Source: Aureimonas glaciei (GTDB taxonomy: Bacteria > Pseudomonadota > Alphaproteobacteria > Rhizobiales > Rhizobiaceae). From it: a stretch of 64,000 nt of DNA. The notes below the pieces were generated by a model. It was not told where the DNA came from, did not search any database, and saw only the letters and a list, made by a program, of their open reading frames with translations. Shown here one piece after another: positions 9,401 to 20,030 of the stretch. Position 1 is the first letter of the stretch. Each line of letters starts with the position of its first letter. Position numbers and translations under genes: made by a program. The DNA lies in the NCBI RefSeq assembly GCF_014643375.1, contig NZ_BMJJ01000005.1, positions 186,001 through 250,000 of the forward strand, in the 5' to 3' direction.

Positions 9401-9546
9401 TCATCGGCGGCCTGATCTCCTCGACCGTCCTCAGCCTCGTCTACGTGCCGGTGGTCTATACCGTGATGGACGATCTCGAGCGCTTCGCCGGCCGCTGGCT
9501 GTCGAAGCTGCTGCCGCGGCAGGCGAAGGTGCTGCCGGCGGAATGA
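6448..9546 (+). CDS. efflux RND transporter permease subunit (AcrB/HAE1 type)
   Basis: 1032 residues, the normal length of proton-driven RND multidrug pumps. The GTG start overlaps the adaptor stop. Twelve membrane helices with two large periplasmic loops can be followed. The proton-relay acids are present in TM4 (GILVDDAIVEIENI) and the relay Lys in TM10 (GIAAKNSILLVEYA). The first helix carries the standard opening NPIPTIVLFLTLAFAGVWGF. It probably exports hydrophobic drugs, biocides or related compounds from inner membrane and periplasm. Control by the divergent two-component system is inferred from position. Confidence 0.95.
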   Translation: MKNISAWSIKNPIPTIVLFLTLAFAGVWGFAQLRINNMPDIDFPMVTVTVVQTGASPTEIETQVTEIIENAVNTLSGVESVTSTVSEGSSVTAIEFALDTDLTQATDDVRNAVTSVQSDLPTAAETPLVARVIIGDNSVLTYVVDAPSMNPDQLSWYIDNDVSKALLKLDGVSKISRSGGVNRAVLVKLDPDRLAALGVTVQDISQALAAQNANRSGGRTIVGSSEQSVRTLGRVDSIEALGDTRITLSDGKSMRLADFGTIDDSWEEPRSRARLNGKEVVAFSVFSAKGSSEIGVTNAVRAAVTAFDAADDKAEFTEVTSSSTFVQESYDAALEALWIGAALAIVVVFLFLRDIRATLVAATALPLSLIPTFAVMAWLDLSLNNITLLALSLVVGILVDDAIVEIENIVRHMRQSGKTAYEAAIEAADEIGLAVVATTMTIVAVFVPVAFMPGIPGKLFVSFAIAVCVSVLFSLLVARTLTPLMGAFFIRAAGGDSHDDTPNWVFGYLAVLKQALRFRWLTVLIGIAFFAGSIMLALQLPTEFMTASDRGRSLVSVEMQPGSTLAETDAVAQAVSAKLAAEPEVASVFTSIGAATEGGGGPQRGTTASVTSATVTANLKERADRDVSQQEFEKRSAHLFDDIPGARIQFGADGQSGSKVSITLVGANGDLLAETAARLAVEMRGIEGVNNPISSAAAAKPELVITPDKAKMASLGVTSQQIATLVNVATLGDNDSALAKYNLGDRQVYIIPTLTDAARGDLSQIKSLMIRGTSATVPLDSVASFTFGAGPTSISHVDGDRTVAVEAELSGLTLGQAQAAINKLPVMQNLPAGIAQRAEGDAKRMAELFSGFVMAIAVGILLMFGTLVLLFNSFLQPITILTALPLSIGGAFGFLYLTGASIAVSVLIGVLLLMGIAAKNSILLVEYAILARRGGMERGQALIEAATKRARPIVMTSIAMGAGMAPIALGIGADAESRAPMAIAVIGGLISSTVLSLVYVPVVYTVMDDLERFAGRWLSKLLPRQAKVLPAE

Positions 9547-9553
9547 GGCGCGC

Positions 9554-9577
9554 CGCGTCCTGCCGCGGCAGGGCGCG
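9554..9577 (+). terminator. hairpin after efflux operon
   Basis: CGCGTCCTGC and GCAGGGCGCG pair at 9 of 10 positions around a CGCG loop, starting 8 bases after the permease stop. There is no T-tract, so it is at best a weak or Rho-assisted terminator. Confidence 0.4.
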
Positions 9578-9717
9578 ATGACGGAAAGGTCAGGGCGATG
9601 TCAGTCGCTGGCGGACCGTTCGGACGGCCAAGCGGTTGTGCGGGGCCGGTGGCGATCTCATCTAGGATCCATCGGCGCAGGACGCCGCCACGATCACGAT
9701 CCCATGGGAGCCAGACG

Positions 9718-10410
9718 ATGGACACCAGAGACCGCGAGGCGATCGAAGGCCTCTTTTCCAAGCTCGGCGATGTCGAGCGCCAGGCCGGACCGCGCGACGC
9801 CGAGGCCGAGCGCTTCATCGCCGACAGCCTGAGCCGCCAGCCGGGCGCGCCCTACTACATGGCGCAGACCATCGTCATGCAGGACCTGGCGCTTGCCAAC
9901 CAGCAGAAGCGCATCGAGGAACTGGAGCGCGGCGTGCAGGGTGCCGGTGAAGCCCGGCCGGCTGCGGCCGACGAGCGCGAGCCGGAAGGCGGGATGCTGT
10001 CGCGCATTCTCGGCAGCGGCGGCCGGCCCCGCTCAGTCCCGAGCGTCGGCGCCTCTCGCCCGGGCAGCGCCTGGGGCGGCGCTGCCGGCCAGGACCGGGG
10101 CATGAATGCGCAGGGCGCTCCCCAGCAGGGCGGCCGCGGCATGGGCGGCGGCGGCTTTCTCGCGGGCGCGGCGCAGACGGCCATGGGCGTCGCCGGCGGT
10201 CTTCTCCTCGGCAATGCGCTCGGCAACATGTTCGGCGGCAACGAGGCGCAGGCGGCTGATGCGACGCCGGCGGCCGAGCCCGCGGACACGGCATCCGACA
10301 CCGCCGACCAGGGCCAGGAGCCGGACGTCCAGGACGCCTCGGCCGATGACGGCGGCTGGTTCGGCGGCGATGATGGCGGCTTCGACGGCGGCGGCTTCGA
10401 CGACATCTGA
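9718..10410 (+). CDS. DUF2076 domain-containing protein
   Basis: 230 residues starting at the ATG at 9718, with GGGAGCC upstream. The N-terminal third is helical (DREAIEGLFSKLGDVERQAG, then a coiled-coil-like stretch near residues 55-75). The middle is Gly/Ala-rich with a possible membrane-associated helix (GFLAGAAQTAMGVAGGLLLG). The C-terminal tail is acidic and Gly-rich and ends in repeats of the type DDGGWFGGDDGGFDGGGF. This architecture is typical of DUF2076 (PF09849), widespread in Proteobacteria and of unknown function. It is followed 55 bases later by the DUF938 gene, possibly in the same transcript. Confidence 0.85.
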   Translation: MDTRDREAIEGLFSKLGDVERQAGPRDAEAERFIADSLSRQPGAPYYMAQTIVMQDLALANQQKRIEELERGVQGAGEARPAAADEREPEGGMLSRILGSGGRPRSVPSVGASRPGSAWGGAAGQDRGMNAQGAPQQGGRGMGGGGFLAGAAQTAMGVAGGLLLGNALGNMFGGNEAQAADATPAAEPADTASDTADQGQEPDVQDASADDGGWFGGDDGGFDGGGFDDI

Positions 10411-10465
10411 CCGCGCCCGGAGACGGCCGCGCCGGCCGTCTCCTCCCCCTCACAGGAAACCTCCC

Positions 10466-11074
10466 ATGCTGTCCCCTGATGACAGGCTTTCCAGCCCGGC
10501 GGCGCTGCGCAATCGCGAACCCATCCTGGCCGTCCTGCGAACCGTCCTTCCCGCTACGGGCACCGTACTGGAAATCGCCAGCGGCACCGGCGAGCACATC
10601 CTGCATTTCGCCGGGCAGATGCCGACCCTGACATGGCAGCCGTCCGATCCCTCGCCGGCGGCGCGATCCTCGATCGCAGCATGGATGAGTGGCGAGAACC
10701 GAACCAACCTGCGACCGCCCCTCGATATCGACGCGGCAGGCCCGGAATGGCCGATCCAGCACGCCGATGCGATCCTCGCCATCAACCTCATCCACATCAG
10801 CCCCTGGTCCGCGACCCTCGGCCTGATGCGCCATGCCGGGCAGATCCTTCCGAGCGGCGCACCGCTCGTTCTCTATGGCCCCTTCCGGCGGGGCGGCGAG
10901 GCACTGGCGCCGAGCAATATCGCCTTCGACGAAGACCTGCGCCTGCGCGATCCCGCCTGGGGCATCCGCGATTTGGAGGCGGTCGCCGCCGTCGCGGAGG
11001 CAGAGGGGCTGATCCTCGCCCGGGTTCACGATATGCCGGCGAACAATCTGACGGTGATCTTCAGGCGGCGCTGA
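10466..11074 (+). CDS. DUF938 domain-containing SAM-dependent methyltransferase-like protein
   Basis: 202 residues from the ATG at 10466, with ACAGGAAAC as ribosome-binding site. The N-terminus carries a class I methyltransferase motif I (VLEIASGTGEHILHFA), then a motif-IV-like DAILAINLIHISPW and the phrase LVLYGPFRRGGE, all typical of the DUF938 family (PF06080). Members are predicted methyltransferases; the methyl acceptor is unknown. The length is normal. It may be cotranscribed with the DUF2076 gene before it. Confidence 0.88.
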   Translation: MLSPDDRLSSPAALRNREPILAVLRTVLPATGTVLEIASGTGEHILHFAGQMPTLTWQPSDPSPAARSSIAAWMSGENRTNLRPPLDIDAAGPEWPIQHADAILAINLIHISPWSATLGLMRHAGQILPSGAPLVLYGPFRRGGEALAPSNIAFDEDLRLRDPAWGIRDLEAVAAVAEAEGLILARVHDMPANNLTVIFRRR

Positions 11075-11204
11075 GCCTGACCGGCGACGGGGCCGGATCG
11101 ACGGGCCCGCCCTTTCCCGAGGACGATGTCGTGGTACGTATCCCGGACGAACCGGCCGCGGACCATTCGCGCCTCGGGTCCTGTCCCATCAGAAGGAGCG
11201 TTCC

Positions 11205-11984
11205 ATGCATCTGGGTCTCGAAGGTCGCACCGCGATCGTCTGCGCGTCGAGCCGGGGCCTCGGCCGCGCCTGCGCCATGGAACTCGCCCGCGCCGGCTGC
11301 CGCGTGGTGATCAACGGGCGGAATGCCGAAACGCTGGCGCGTACGGCCGAGGAGATTCGGGCGGAGACCGGCGCCGAGGTGATCGCAGTGGCCGCCGATG
11401 TCGGCACATCGGAGGGCCAGGACGCGCTGCTCGCCGCGGTGCCCGAGGTCGATATTCTCGTCAACAACAATGGCGGCCCGCCGCTGCGCGATTTTCGCCA
11501 GATCGACCGGGAGGCGATGCTGGCCGGCGTCACCGCCAACATGGTGACGCCGATCGAACTGGTGCAGCGGGTGATCGACGGCATGGTCGCGCGCCGTTTT
11601 GGCCGGATCGTCAACATCACTTCGGCCTCGGTGAAGATGCCGCTCTCCGGCCTCGACCTCTCCAGCGGCGCCCGCATCGGCCTCACCGGCTTCCTCGCCG
11701 GCGTCGCGCGCTCTGTCGCGCACGCCAACGTCACCATCAATTTCCTGCTGCCCGGCGCCTTCGACACCCGGCGTCTTCAGTCGGGCCAGGAGGCCGCCTC
11801 GCAGCGCCGCGGCGTCGACGTCGAGACCATCCGCGACGAGCGGCGGCAGGAGATCCCGGCCAGGCGCTTCGGAGAGGCGGCGGAATTCGGCACGGCCTGC
11901 GCCTTCCTGTGCTCCGCCCAGGCCGGCTACATCACCGGCCAGAGCCTGCTCATCGACGGCGGGGCCTATCAGGGGGTGCTGTAG
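11205..11984 (+). CDS. SDR-fold protein lacking the canonical catalytic Tyr/Lys (BKR-like)
   Basis: 259 residues with a Rossmann fold: the nucleotide-binding loop is CASSRGLGRACAMELARAGC rather than TGxxxGxG, and the NNAG motif reads VNNNGGPP. Where a classical SDR has YxxxK, this protein has S-x3-R inside DLSSGARIGLTGF. The catalytic Tyr is therefore Ser and the Lys is Arg. A known subgroup of 3-oxoacyl-ACP-reductase-like SDRs shares the GGPP signature and the imperfect catalytic tetrad, so this is a subgroup trait and not a local mutation. Reductase activity should not be assumed. A GAAGGAG ribosome-binding site precedes the ATG. The gene is convergent with metH. Confidence 0.85.
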   Translation: MHLGLEGRTAIVCASSRGLGRACAMELARAGCRVVINGRNAETLARTAEEIRAETGAEVIAVAADVGTSEGQDALLAAVPEVDILVNNNGGPPLRDFRQIDREAMLAGVTANMVTPIELVQRVIDGMVARRFGRIVNITSASVKMPLSGLDLSSGARIGLTGFLAGVARSVAHANVTINFLLPGAFDTRRLQSGQEAASQRRGVDVETIRDERRQEIPARRFGEAAEFGTACAFLCSAQAGYITGQSLLIDGGAYQGVL

Positions 11985-12000
11985 CGCACCGCATCAACGT

Positions 12001-12200
12001 TCTTCTTCTCCCCTCCGGGGAGAAGTGCCCGGCAGGGCGAAGAGGGGGTGGACCATTGAATGACAGGCCGCCCCGCGGCTACGCCGCGGCCCCTCTCCCG
12101 CCTCGCTGCGCTCGGCACCCCGGGGTCGAGCCGCCGGTCTCGACCCGTCCTTCGGACCCCCGTCGGGGCGAGGAATGGCGCCATAGCCGGCGCCGTGCGC
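12001..12200. repeat. mosaic of small palindromes, RIME-like intergenic repeat
   Basis: The space between the SDR gene and metH contains several short inverted repeats in a row: CTTCTCCCC/GGGGAGAAG (12005-12025, 3-base loop), GGGTCGAG/CTCGACCC (12123-12146), GTCC-TTC-GGAC (12147-12157), plus the stretch CGCCTCGCTGCGCTCGG. This combination resembles the dispersed intergenic mosaic elements of Rhizobiales. The first hairpin could also end transcription of the SDR gene. Copies elsewhere in the genome cannot be checked from this window. Confidence 0.5.
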
Positions 12201-12227
12201 GTCGGGGTGTGAAGCACCCGAGCGCCC

Positions 12228-16010
<3,783 letters not shown>

Positions 16011-16058
16011 GAATCACCTGGTGATGCGGCAGGGCAGTTCGGAGGCATATAAACACAT

Positions 16059-16076
16059 CCTTATATCAATATAAGG
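16059..16076. promoter_or_regulatory. AT-rich perfect inverted repeat upstream of metH
   Basis: CCTTATAT and ATATAAGG form perfect 8-base arms around CA, inside an AT-rich island (16046-16078) in otherwise GC-rich DNA. It is 49-66 bases before the metH start, on the side facing metH, and 83 bases before the glycosylase start. Methionine-cycle genes in Proteobacteria are controlled by regulators such as SahR or SamR that bind AT-rich palindromes, so this is a plausible operator. The regulator is inferred, not seen. Confidence 0.55.
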
Positions 16077-16158
16077 TCTGTGGCGAGCGTGTAGACATTC
16101 GGCTACGACGAGCCTTATCAGAGGGCACCCCGCCAATCGACCCGAAGGGAAGCATAGC

Positions 16159-16734
16159 GTGCTCGACCGCGCCTTCTTCGACCGCCCTGCCGCTTTGGTC
16201 GCGGCCGACCTCATCGGGGTCGTGCTGACGGTCGGCGATGCCGGTGGCATCATCGTCGAGACCGAGGCCTATGACGAAGGCGATCCCGCCTCGCATTCCT
16301 TCAATGGTCGGACCGCGCGCAACCAGGCGATGTTCGGACCACCTGGCCACGCCTATGTCTACCGCTCCTATGGCATCCACTGGTGCCTGAATGTCGTCTG
16401 CGGCCCCGAAGGCACAGGCGAGGCCGTGCTGATCCGCGCCATTGAGCCGACGCGAGGGCTTGAGACCCTGCGCGAACGCCGCGGGGGGATCGCCGACGAG
16501 CAAAAACTCTGCTCCGGCCCCGGCCGGCTCTGCCAGGCGCTCGGCATCGATAAGGCGCATGACGGGCTTGCGCTCGACGCGCCACCTTTCCGGCTGGAAG
16601 CCGGCGCGCGGCCGCCAATGCTGGCGACGGGCGTGCGCATCGGCATCACCCGCGGCGCCGAGACCGCCTGGCGATTCGGCTGGGCCGGATCGCGGTTTCT
16701 CAGCCGGCGCTTTGCCGCGGCGTCGACGCCTTGA
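16159..16734 (+). CDS. DNA-3-methyladenine glycosylase (AAG/MPG family)
   Basis: 191 residues with a GTG start and a GAAGGGAAGC ribosome-binding site. Family landmarks are the N-terminal LVAADLIGVVL, the catalytic region IIVETEAYDEGDPASHSF with the conserved Glu, the RNQAMFGPPGHAYVYRSYGI stretch, and the C-terminal RIGITRGAETAWRFG. It removes alkylated purines such as 3-methyladenine from DNA as the first step of base excision repair. The length is normal for bacterial Aag/Mpg. It is divergent from metH with 148 bases between. Confidence 0.95.
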   Translation: MLDRAFFDRPAALVAADLIGVVLTVGDAGGIIVETEAYDEGDPASHSFNGRTARNQAMFGPPGHAYVYRSYGIHWCLNVVCGPEGTGEAVLIRAIEPTRGLETLRERRGGIADEQKLCSGPGRLCQALGIDKAHDGLALDAPPFRLEAGARPPMLATGVRIGITRGAETAWRFGWAGSRFLSRRFAAASTP

Positions 16735-16874
16735 CGGCAGGAAACTGGGAAGACAGCGCCGACGTCGCCACGCCCTCCGTGACGACCGTAGCGAAAGATA
16801 TTTTCCTCACGGTTTTGCGAAGCCGCGCAGGGCGGTGCTAGGGTCGCACGATCGAAGCATCGGAAAGCCTCCTT

Positions 16875-18254
16875 ATGTCGAAGCCCCTGCCCAATTCCAT
16901 CTATGCCCGCGACGTCGAATACCTGCTGCATGCCGCGACCAATGCCCGCAAGCATGAGGAGACCGGGCCGATCGTCATCGATCGCGGCGAGGGCATCCAC
17001 GTCTTCGACGACCAGGGCAACAAGTATATCGAGGCGATGGCCGGCCTTTGGAGCGTCGCCGTCGGTTTTGGCGAGAAGCGCCTGGCGGATGCAGCCTACC
17101 AGCAGATGCTGAAGCTGCCCTACTACCATTCGTTCTCGTCGAAATCGAACGAGCCGGCCATCCTGCTCGCCGAGCGCCTCGTGAACATGAGCCCTGACAA
17201 GCTCAGCAAGGTGTTCTTCACCAATTCCGGTTCCGAGGCGAACGACACCGTCGTCAAGATGGTCTGGTACTTCAACAATGCGCGCGGCAAGCCGAACAAA
17301 AAGACGTTCCTGGCCCGCGTCAACGGCTATCACGGCATCACCATGGCCTCGGCCTCGCTCACCGGCCTGCCCGTCAACCACCGCGACTTCGACCTGCCGA
17401 TCCTGCCGGTCAAGCACCTGACCTGCCCGCATTTCTGGCGCTTTGGCCTGCCCGGCGAGACCGAGGCCGAGTTCACCGACCGCCTCGCCGCCGAGCTGGA
17501 GCAGACGATCCTCGACGCCGGCCCGGACACGATCGCCGCCTTCATCGGCGAGCCGCTGATGGGCGCCGGCGGCGTGCTGCCGCCCCCGGCCGGCTACTGG
17601 ACGAAGGTTCAGGAAATCTGCCGCAAGTACGACATCCTGATCGTCGCCGACGAGGTGATCAACGGTTTCGGTCGCCTCGGCACCATGTTCGCCTGCGAGT
17701 ATTACGGCATCGAGCCGGACATGCTGGTCGTCTCCAAGCAGATCACTTCCTCCTACCAGCCGCTCGCTGCCATCCTCTTCTCCGACGAAATTTTCCAGGG
17801 CATCGCCGACAACACGGCGAAGATCGGCACCTTCGGTCACGGCTTCACCGCCGGGGCGCATCCCGTGGCGACCGCCGTCGGCCTCGAGAATCTCGACATC
17901 ATCGAGGAACGCGGCCTCGTCGCGCATGCCGCGGAGATGGGTGAAATTCTGCAGCGCGAGCTGCGCAGCCGCTTCACCGACCATCCGCTGGTCGGCGAAG
18001 TGCGCGGCGTCGGCCTCATCGGCGCCGTCGAACTCTCGGCCGACAAGGCGACGAAGCAGCGCTTCGACCCGCCCGGCAAGGCGGGCGCCTATCTCTTCGC
18101 CCGGGGCCACGAGCACGGCGTGATCATCCGCGCCATCGGCGACCAGATCGCCTTCTGCCCGCCGCTGATCATTACCGAGCCGGAGATCATGGACATGCTC
18201 GACCGGTTCGCCCTGGCGCTCGACGAGACCTGGGCCTTCGTCCGGGGCGCCTAG
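16875..18254 (+). CDS. class III (omega) aminotransferase
   Basis: 459 residues, the normal length for PLP-dependent class III transaminases. Visible motifs are the phosphate-binding NSGSEANDT (residues 117-125), the PLP-contacting Asp259 in ILIVADEVINGFGRLG and the Schiff-base Lys288 in LVVSKQITSSYQPLAA. The family moves amino groups from omega-amino compounds (putrescine, taurine, beta-alanine and similar) to pyruvate or 2-oxoglutarate; the amino donor is not predictable. It is monocistronic, and a strong hairpin at 18291-18320 separates it from the convergent metal-sensor gene. Confidence 0.93.
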   Translation: MSKPLPNSIYARDVEYLLHAATNARKHEETGPIVIDRGEGIHVFDDQGNKYIEAMAGLWSVAVGFGEKRLADAAYQQMLKLPYYHSFSSKSNEPAILLAERLVNMSPDKLSKVFFTNSGSEANDTVVKMVWYFNNARGKPNKKTFLARVNGYHGITMASASLTGLPVNHRDFDLPILPVKHLTCPHFWRFGLPGETEAEFTDRLAAELEQTILDAGPDTIAAFIGEPLMGAGGVLPPPAGYWTKVQEICRKYDILIVADEVINGFGRLGTMFACEYYGIEPDMLVVSKQITSSYQPLAAILFSDEIFQGIADNTAKIGTFGHGFTAGAHPVATAVGLENLDIIEERGLVAHAAEMGEILQRELRSRFTDHPLVGEVRGVGLIGAVELSADKATKQRFDPPGKAGAYLFARGHEHGVIIRAIGDQIAFCPPLIITEPEIMDMLDRFALALDETWAFVRGA

Positions 18255-18290
18255 CTGCATTGCAGCCGCCCGCAGAAACAGCCAAGAGAA

Positions 18291-18320
18291 AGGCACTGCA
18301 CCGGACCCGGTGCAGTGCCT
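18291..18320. terminator. bidirectional terminator between aminotransferase and metal-sensor gene
   Basis: AGGCACTGCACCGG and CCGGTGCAGTGCCT form a perfect 14-base stem with a 2-base centre, lying 37 bases after the aminotransferase stop and 29 bases after the convergent regulator stop. Read leftward, the stem is followed by a T-rich tail (TTTCTCTT), so it is a better intrinsic terminator for the minus-strand gene. Confidence 0.75.
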
Positions 18321-18348
18321 CAAATGGACGATCGTGGCGTGCTGAGCC

Positions 18349-18666
18349 TTACTCCGACGCCCGCATGGCGGCTCTGAGAACGCGCATGACGTCGTCGATT
18401 GCGACCTCCTTTTGCCCGTCCTCCCCGGCCATGTGTATCCCGCAGCTGACATGCTGCGAGATGACCACCAGCGCGACTTCGCGCAGCGCGGCGGAGACCG
18501 CGTTGATCTGCTGGACTTCGTCGAGGCAGTAGCGGTCCTCGGCGATCATGTTCTGCAGACCGCGCACCTGTCCCTCGATCCGCTTGAGACGCTGCAGGAT
18601 CGGTCGCTTTTCTTCTTCGGTCCGCCGCAGCAGGATTTTCTGGTCGACGATCTCGCCGTCTGGCAT
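18349..18666 (-). CDS. metal/formaldehyde-sensing transcriptional repressor (CsoR/FrmR/RcnR family)
   Basis: 105 residues, all-helical DUF156-type repressor. The DNA-contact region ILQRLKRIEGQVRGLQNMI is at about residues 23-41, followed by Cys47 (EDRYC), and the second cluster His72-x2-Cys75-x2-His78 (SQHVSCGIH). The Cys-25-residue-His spacing matches the Cu(I)-binding CsoR or FrmR sites, but the ligand set alone does not separate copper, nickel/cobalt and formaldehyde sensors. No copper exporter or formaldehyde dehydrogenase is adjacent. The upstream gene on the same strand encodes Mn-catalase, so control of an oxidative-stress gene is possible. Confidence 0.85.
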   Translation of the reverse strand: MPDGEIVDQKILLRRTEEEKRPILQRLKRIEGQVRGLQNMIAEDRYCLDEVQQINAVSAALREVALVVISQHVSCGIHMAGEDGQKEVAIDDVMRVLRAAMRASE

Positions 18667-18727
18667 CGCATGACTCCTCGCGCGGGGCTCTCCGGGACTC
18701 TCGCCAAGGCCATAGCATAGCGCGCAT

Positions 18728-18757
18728 GTGGGGCCCGGCGGTTAAGCCGGACCCCAC
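18728..18757 (-). terminator. hairpin between Mn-catalase and metal-sensor genes
   Basis: GTGGGGCCCGGC and GCCGGACCCCAC pair at 11 of 12 positions around a 6-base loop, directly after the catalase stop codon on the minus strand. No T-tract follows. It may end or attenuate catalase transcription before the repressor gene. Confidence 0.5.
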
Positions 18758-18764
18758 AGACTTG

Positions 18765-19622
18765 TTAGCCCATCTGTTCTTTCTGCGCACCGCTGTCGGG
18801 CCGGGCCGGACCGAGGTTCGGCTCCTCGCCGAGCGGGACGTTCTGGAACACGGTGAACTCGCCCTTGCCGTCCATCGAGGGGCCTCCCGTCCAGCGGCCA
18901 GGCATGGGCGGCGTCCCATCGGCAGCCGAGGCGAAGAAGTCGTAGTTGTGCGTCTGGTCTTCCATCTCCTGCGGGAAGCTGTTGGGGATCGGCAGGACCC
19001 CTTCATGCCCGCCCAGTTCCTCGATCACCGCAAGCCACTGCTGCTGGTGCATCGTGTCGCGCGCGATCATGAAGTGCAGCATGTCCTTCATGCCTTGATC
19101 ATGCGCTGCATTGTAGAGGCGCACCGCCAGCACCCGTCCGGTGCTCTCGGCGGCGACGTTGCAGTACATGTCCGCTGCCAGATTGCCGCTGGCATAGATG
19201 TGCGACATGTCGAAGGGGACGCCGTCGGAATTGGCGGGATAGGCGGCCATGCCCGTGGACAGGATATGGCGATGCAGCATGCCTTCGAGGACGTGCCGCG
19301 GGTTCTCGCCGCCCATCACCGCGCCGACCACGGCGTCGACGGCACCCGCCTCCTGCAAGGACGCCGGGGCCTTTTCCAGATTGAGCGCGACGGCCGTGGC
19401 GAGCATCTCGATATGGCCGAGTTCCTCGGTCGCCGTGTGCAGCAGCATGTCGCGGTATTTCGGATTGGGACCCCGTGCCCCCCATCCCTGGAAGAAATAC
19501 TGCATCGCGACGCGGATCTCGCCTTCGACGCCGCCGATGGCCTGCTGCAGCATGCGCGCGAACTGCGGATCGGGGTTCGTGACCTTGACCGGATACTGAA
19601 GACGCTTGTCGATATAGAACAT
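18765..19622 (-). CDS. manganese catalase
   Basis: 285 residues from the ATG at 19622 (AAGGGA ribosome-binding site); a longer frame upstream is not coding-like. The four-helix ferritin-like core carries the di-manganese ligands: the first helix with GVEGEIRVAMQYFFQG, the second with TEELGHIEM (Glu67, His70), then AAESTG and DTMHQQQW. The C-terminal tail is Pro/Gly-rich and wraps subunits in the hexamer of known structures. It breaks down hydrogen peroxide without heme. A short perfect inverted repeat lies about 50 bases upstream. The metal-sensor gene follows on the same strand. Confidence 0.93.
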   Translation of the reverse strand: MFYIDKRLQYPVKVTNPDPQFARMLQQAIGGVEGEIRVAMQYFFQGWGARGPNPKYRDMLLHTATEELGHIEMLATAVALNLEKAPASLQEAGAVDAVVGAVMGGENPRHVLEGMLHRHILSTGMAAYPANSDGVPFDMSHIYASGNLAADMYCNVAAESTGRVLAVRLYNAAHDQGMKDMLHFMIARDTMHQQQWLAVIEELGGHEGVLPIPNSFPQEMEDQTHNYDFFASAADGTPPMPGRWTGGPSMDGKGEFTVFQNVPLGEEPNLGPARPDSGAQKEQMG

Positions 19623-20030
19623 GTGTCTGGTCCCTTCGTTCGGAACGCGCTCGCTCGAAACCGGCGCGTCGGATACTCCCACCGAGTATCCTTGCGGGAA
19701 GAATGCTGTTTGCCGCCCGATGTTTCGCGCGCCGAGGCAGAAAGAAAATGGCCACCTAAAATTGCGCCGCCTAAGAGGGTTGCTCGTCCTGCGGGCTCGC
19801 ATCGCGATCGGCCTGGCTCGGCGTGCCCGCGACAGGGCGAGCGGATCGATCTGGCCTTCCCGCCGGCTGCCGCACTAAAGGCGGCCCACTGGGCGAATTC
19901 GCCGGGGGAGGCCCCCTTCGGGGCGACGGGGCGCGACGAGCGGCGCAGCCCACAATTCCGCCCTTGTCGACAGGCTCTGAGGCATGCACGACATTGGCTG
20001 CCAAACCTGGCGACCAGGCGCTGCGAACGG
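19623..20030. promoter_or_regulatory. gene-free stretch upstream of Mn-catalase and nitrilase-like gene
   Basis: About 400 bases between divergent genes. The catalase promoter must lie here. The clearest element is GGATACTC-CCACC-GAGTATCC at 19671-19691, a perfect 8-base inverted repeat with a 5-base spacer, 49-69 bases upstream of the catalase start. A second GC-only hairpin (GGGGG-AGG-CCCCC) lies near 19903-19915. I see no gene. Confidence 0.5.

Noticed and set aside
16011-16158. SAM or SAH riboswitch upstream of metH
   Set aside because: The leader has a short AT-rich palindrome but none of the stem and core sequences I would expect for SAM-II or SAH riboswitches; an operator is simpler.
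19623-19760. General-stress (EcfG-type) promoter upstream of Mn-catalase
   Set aside because: A GGAAC box occurs near 19641 but points away from catalase and has no properly spaced CGTT.
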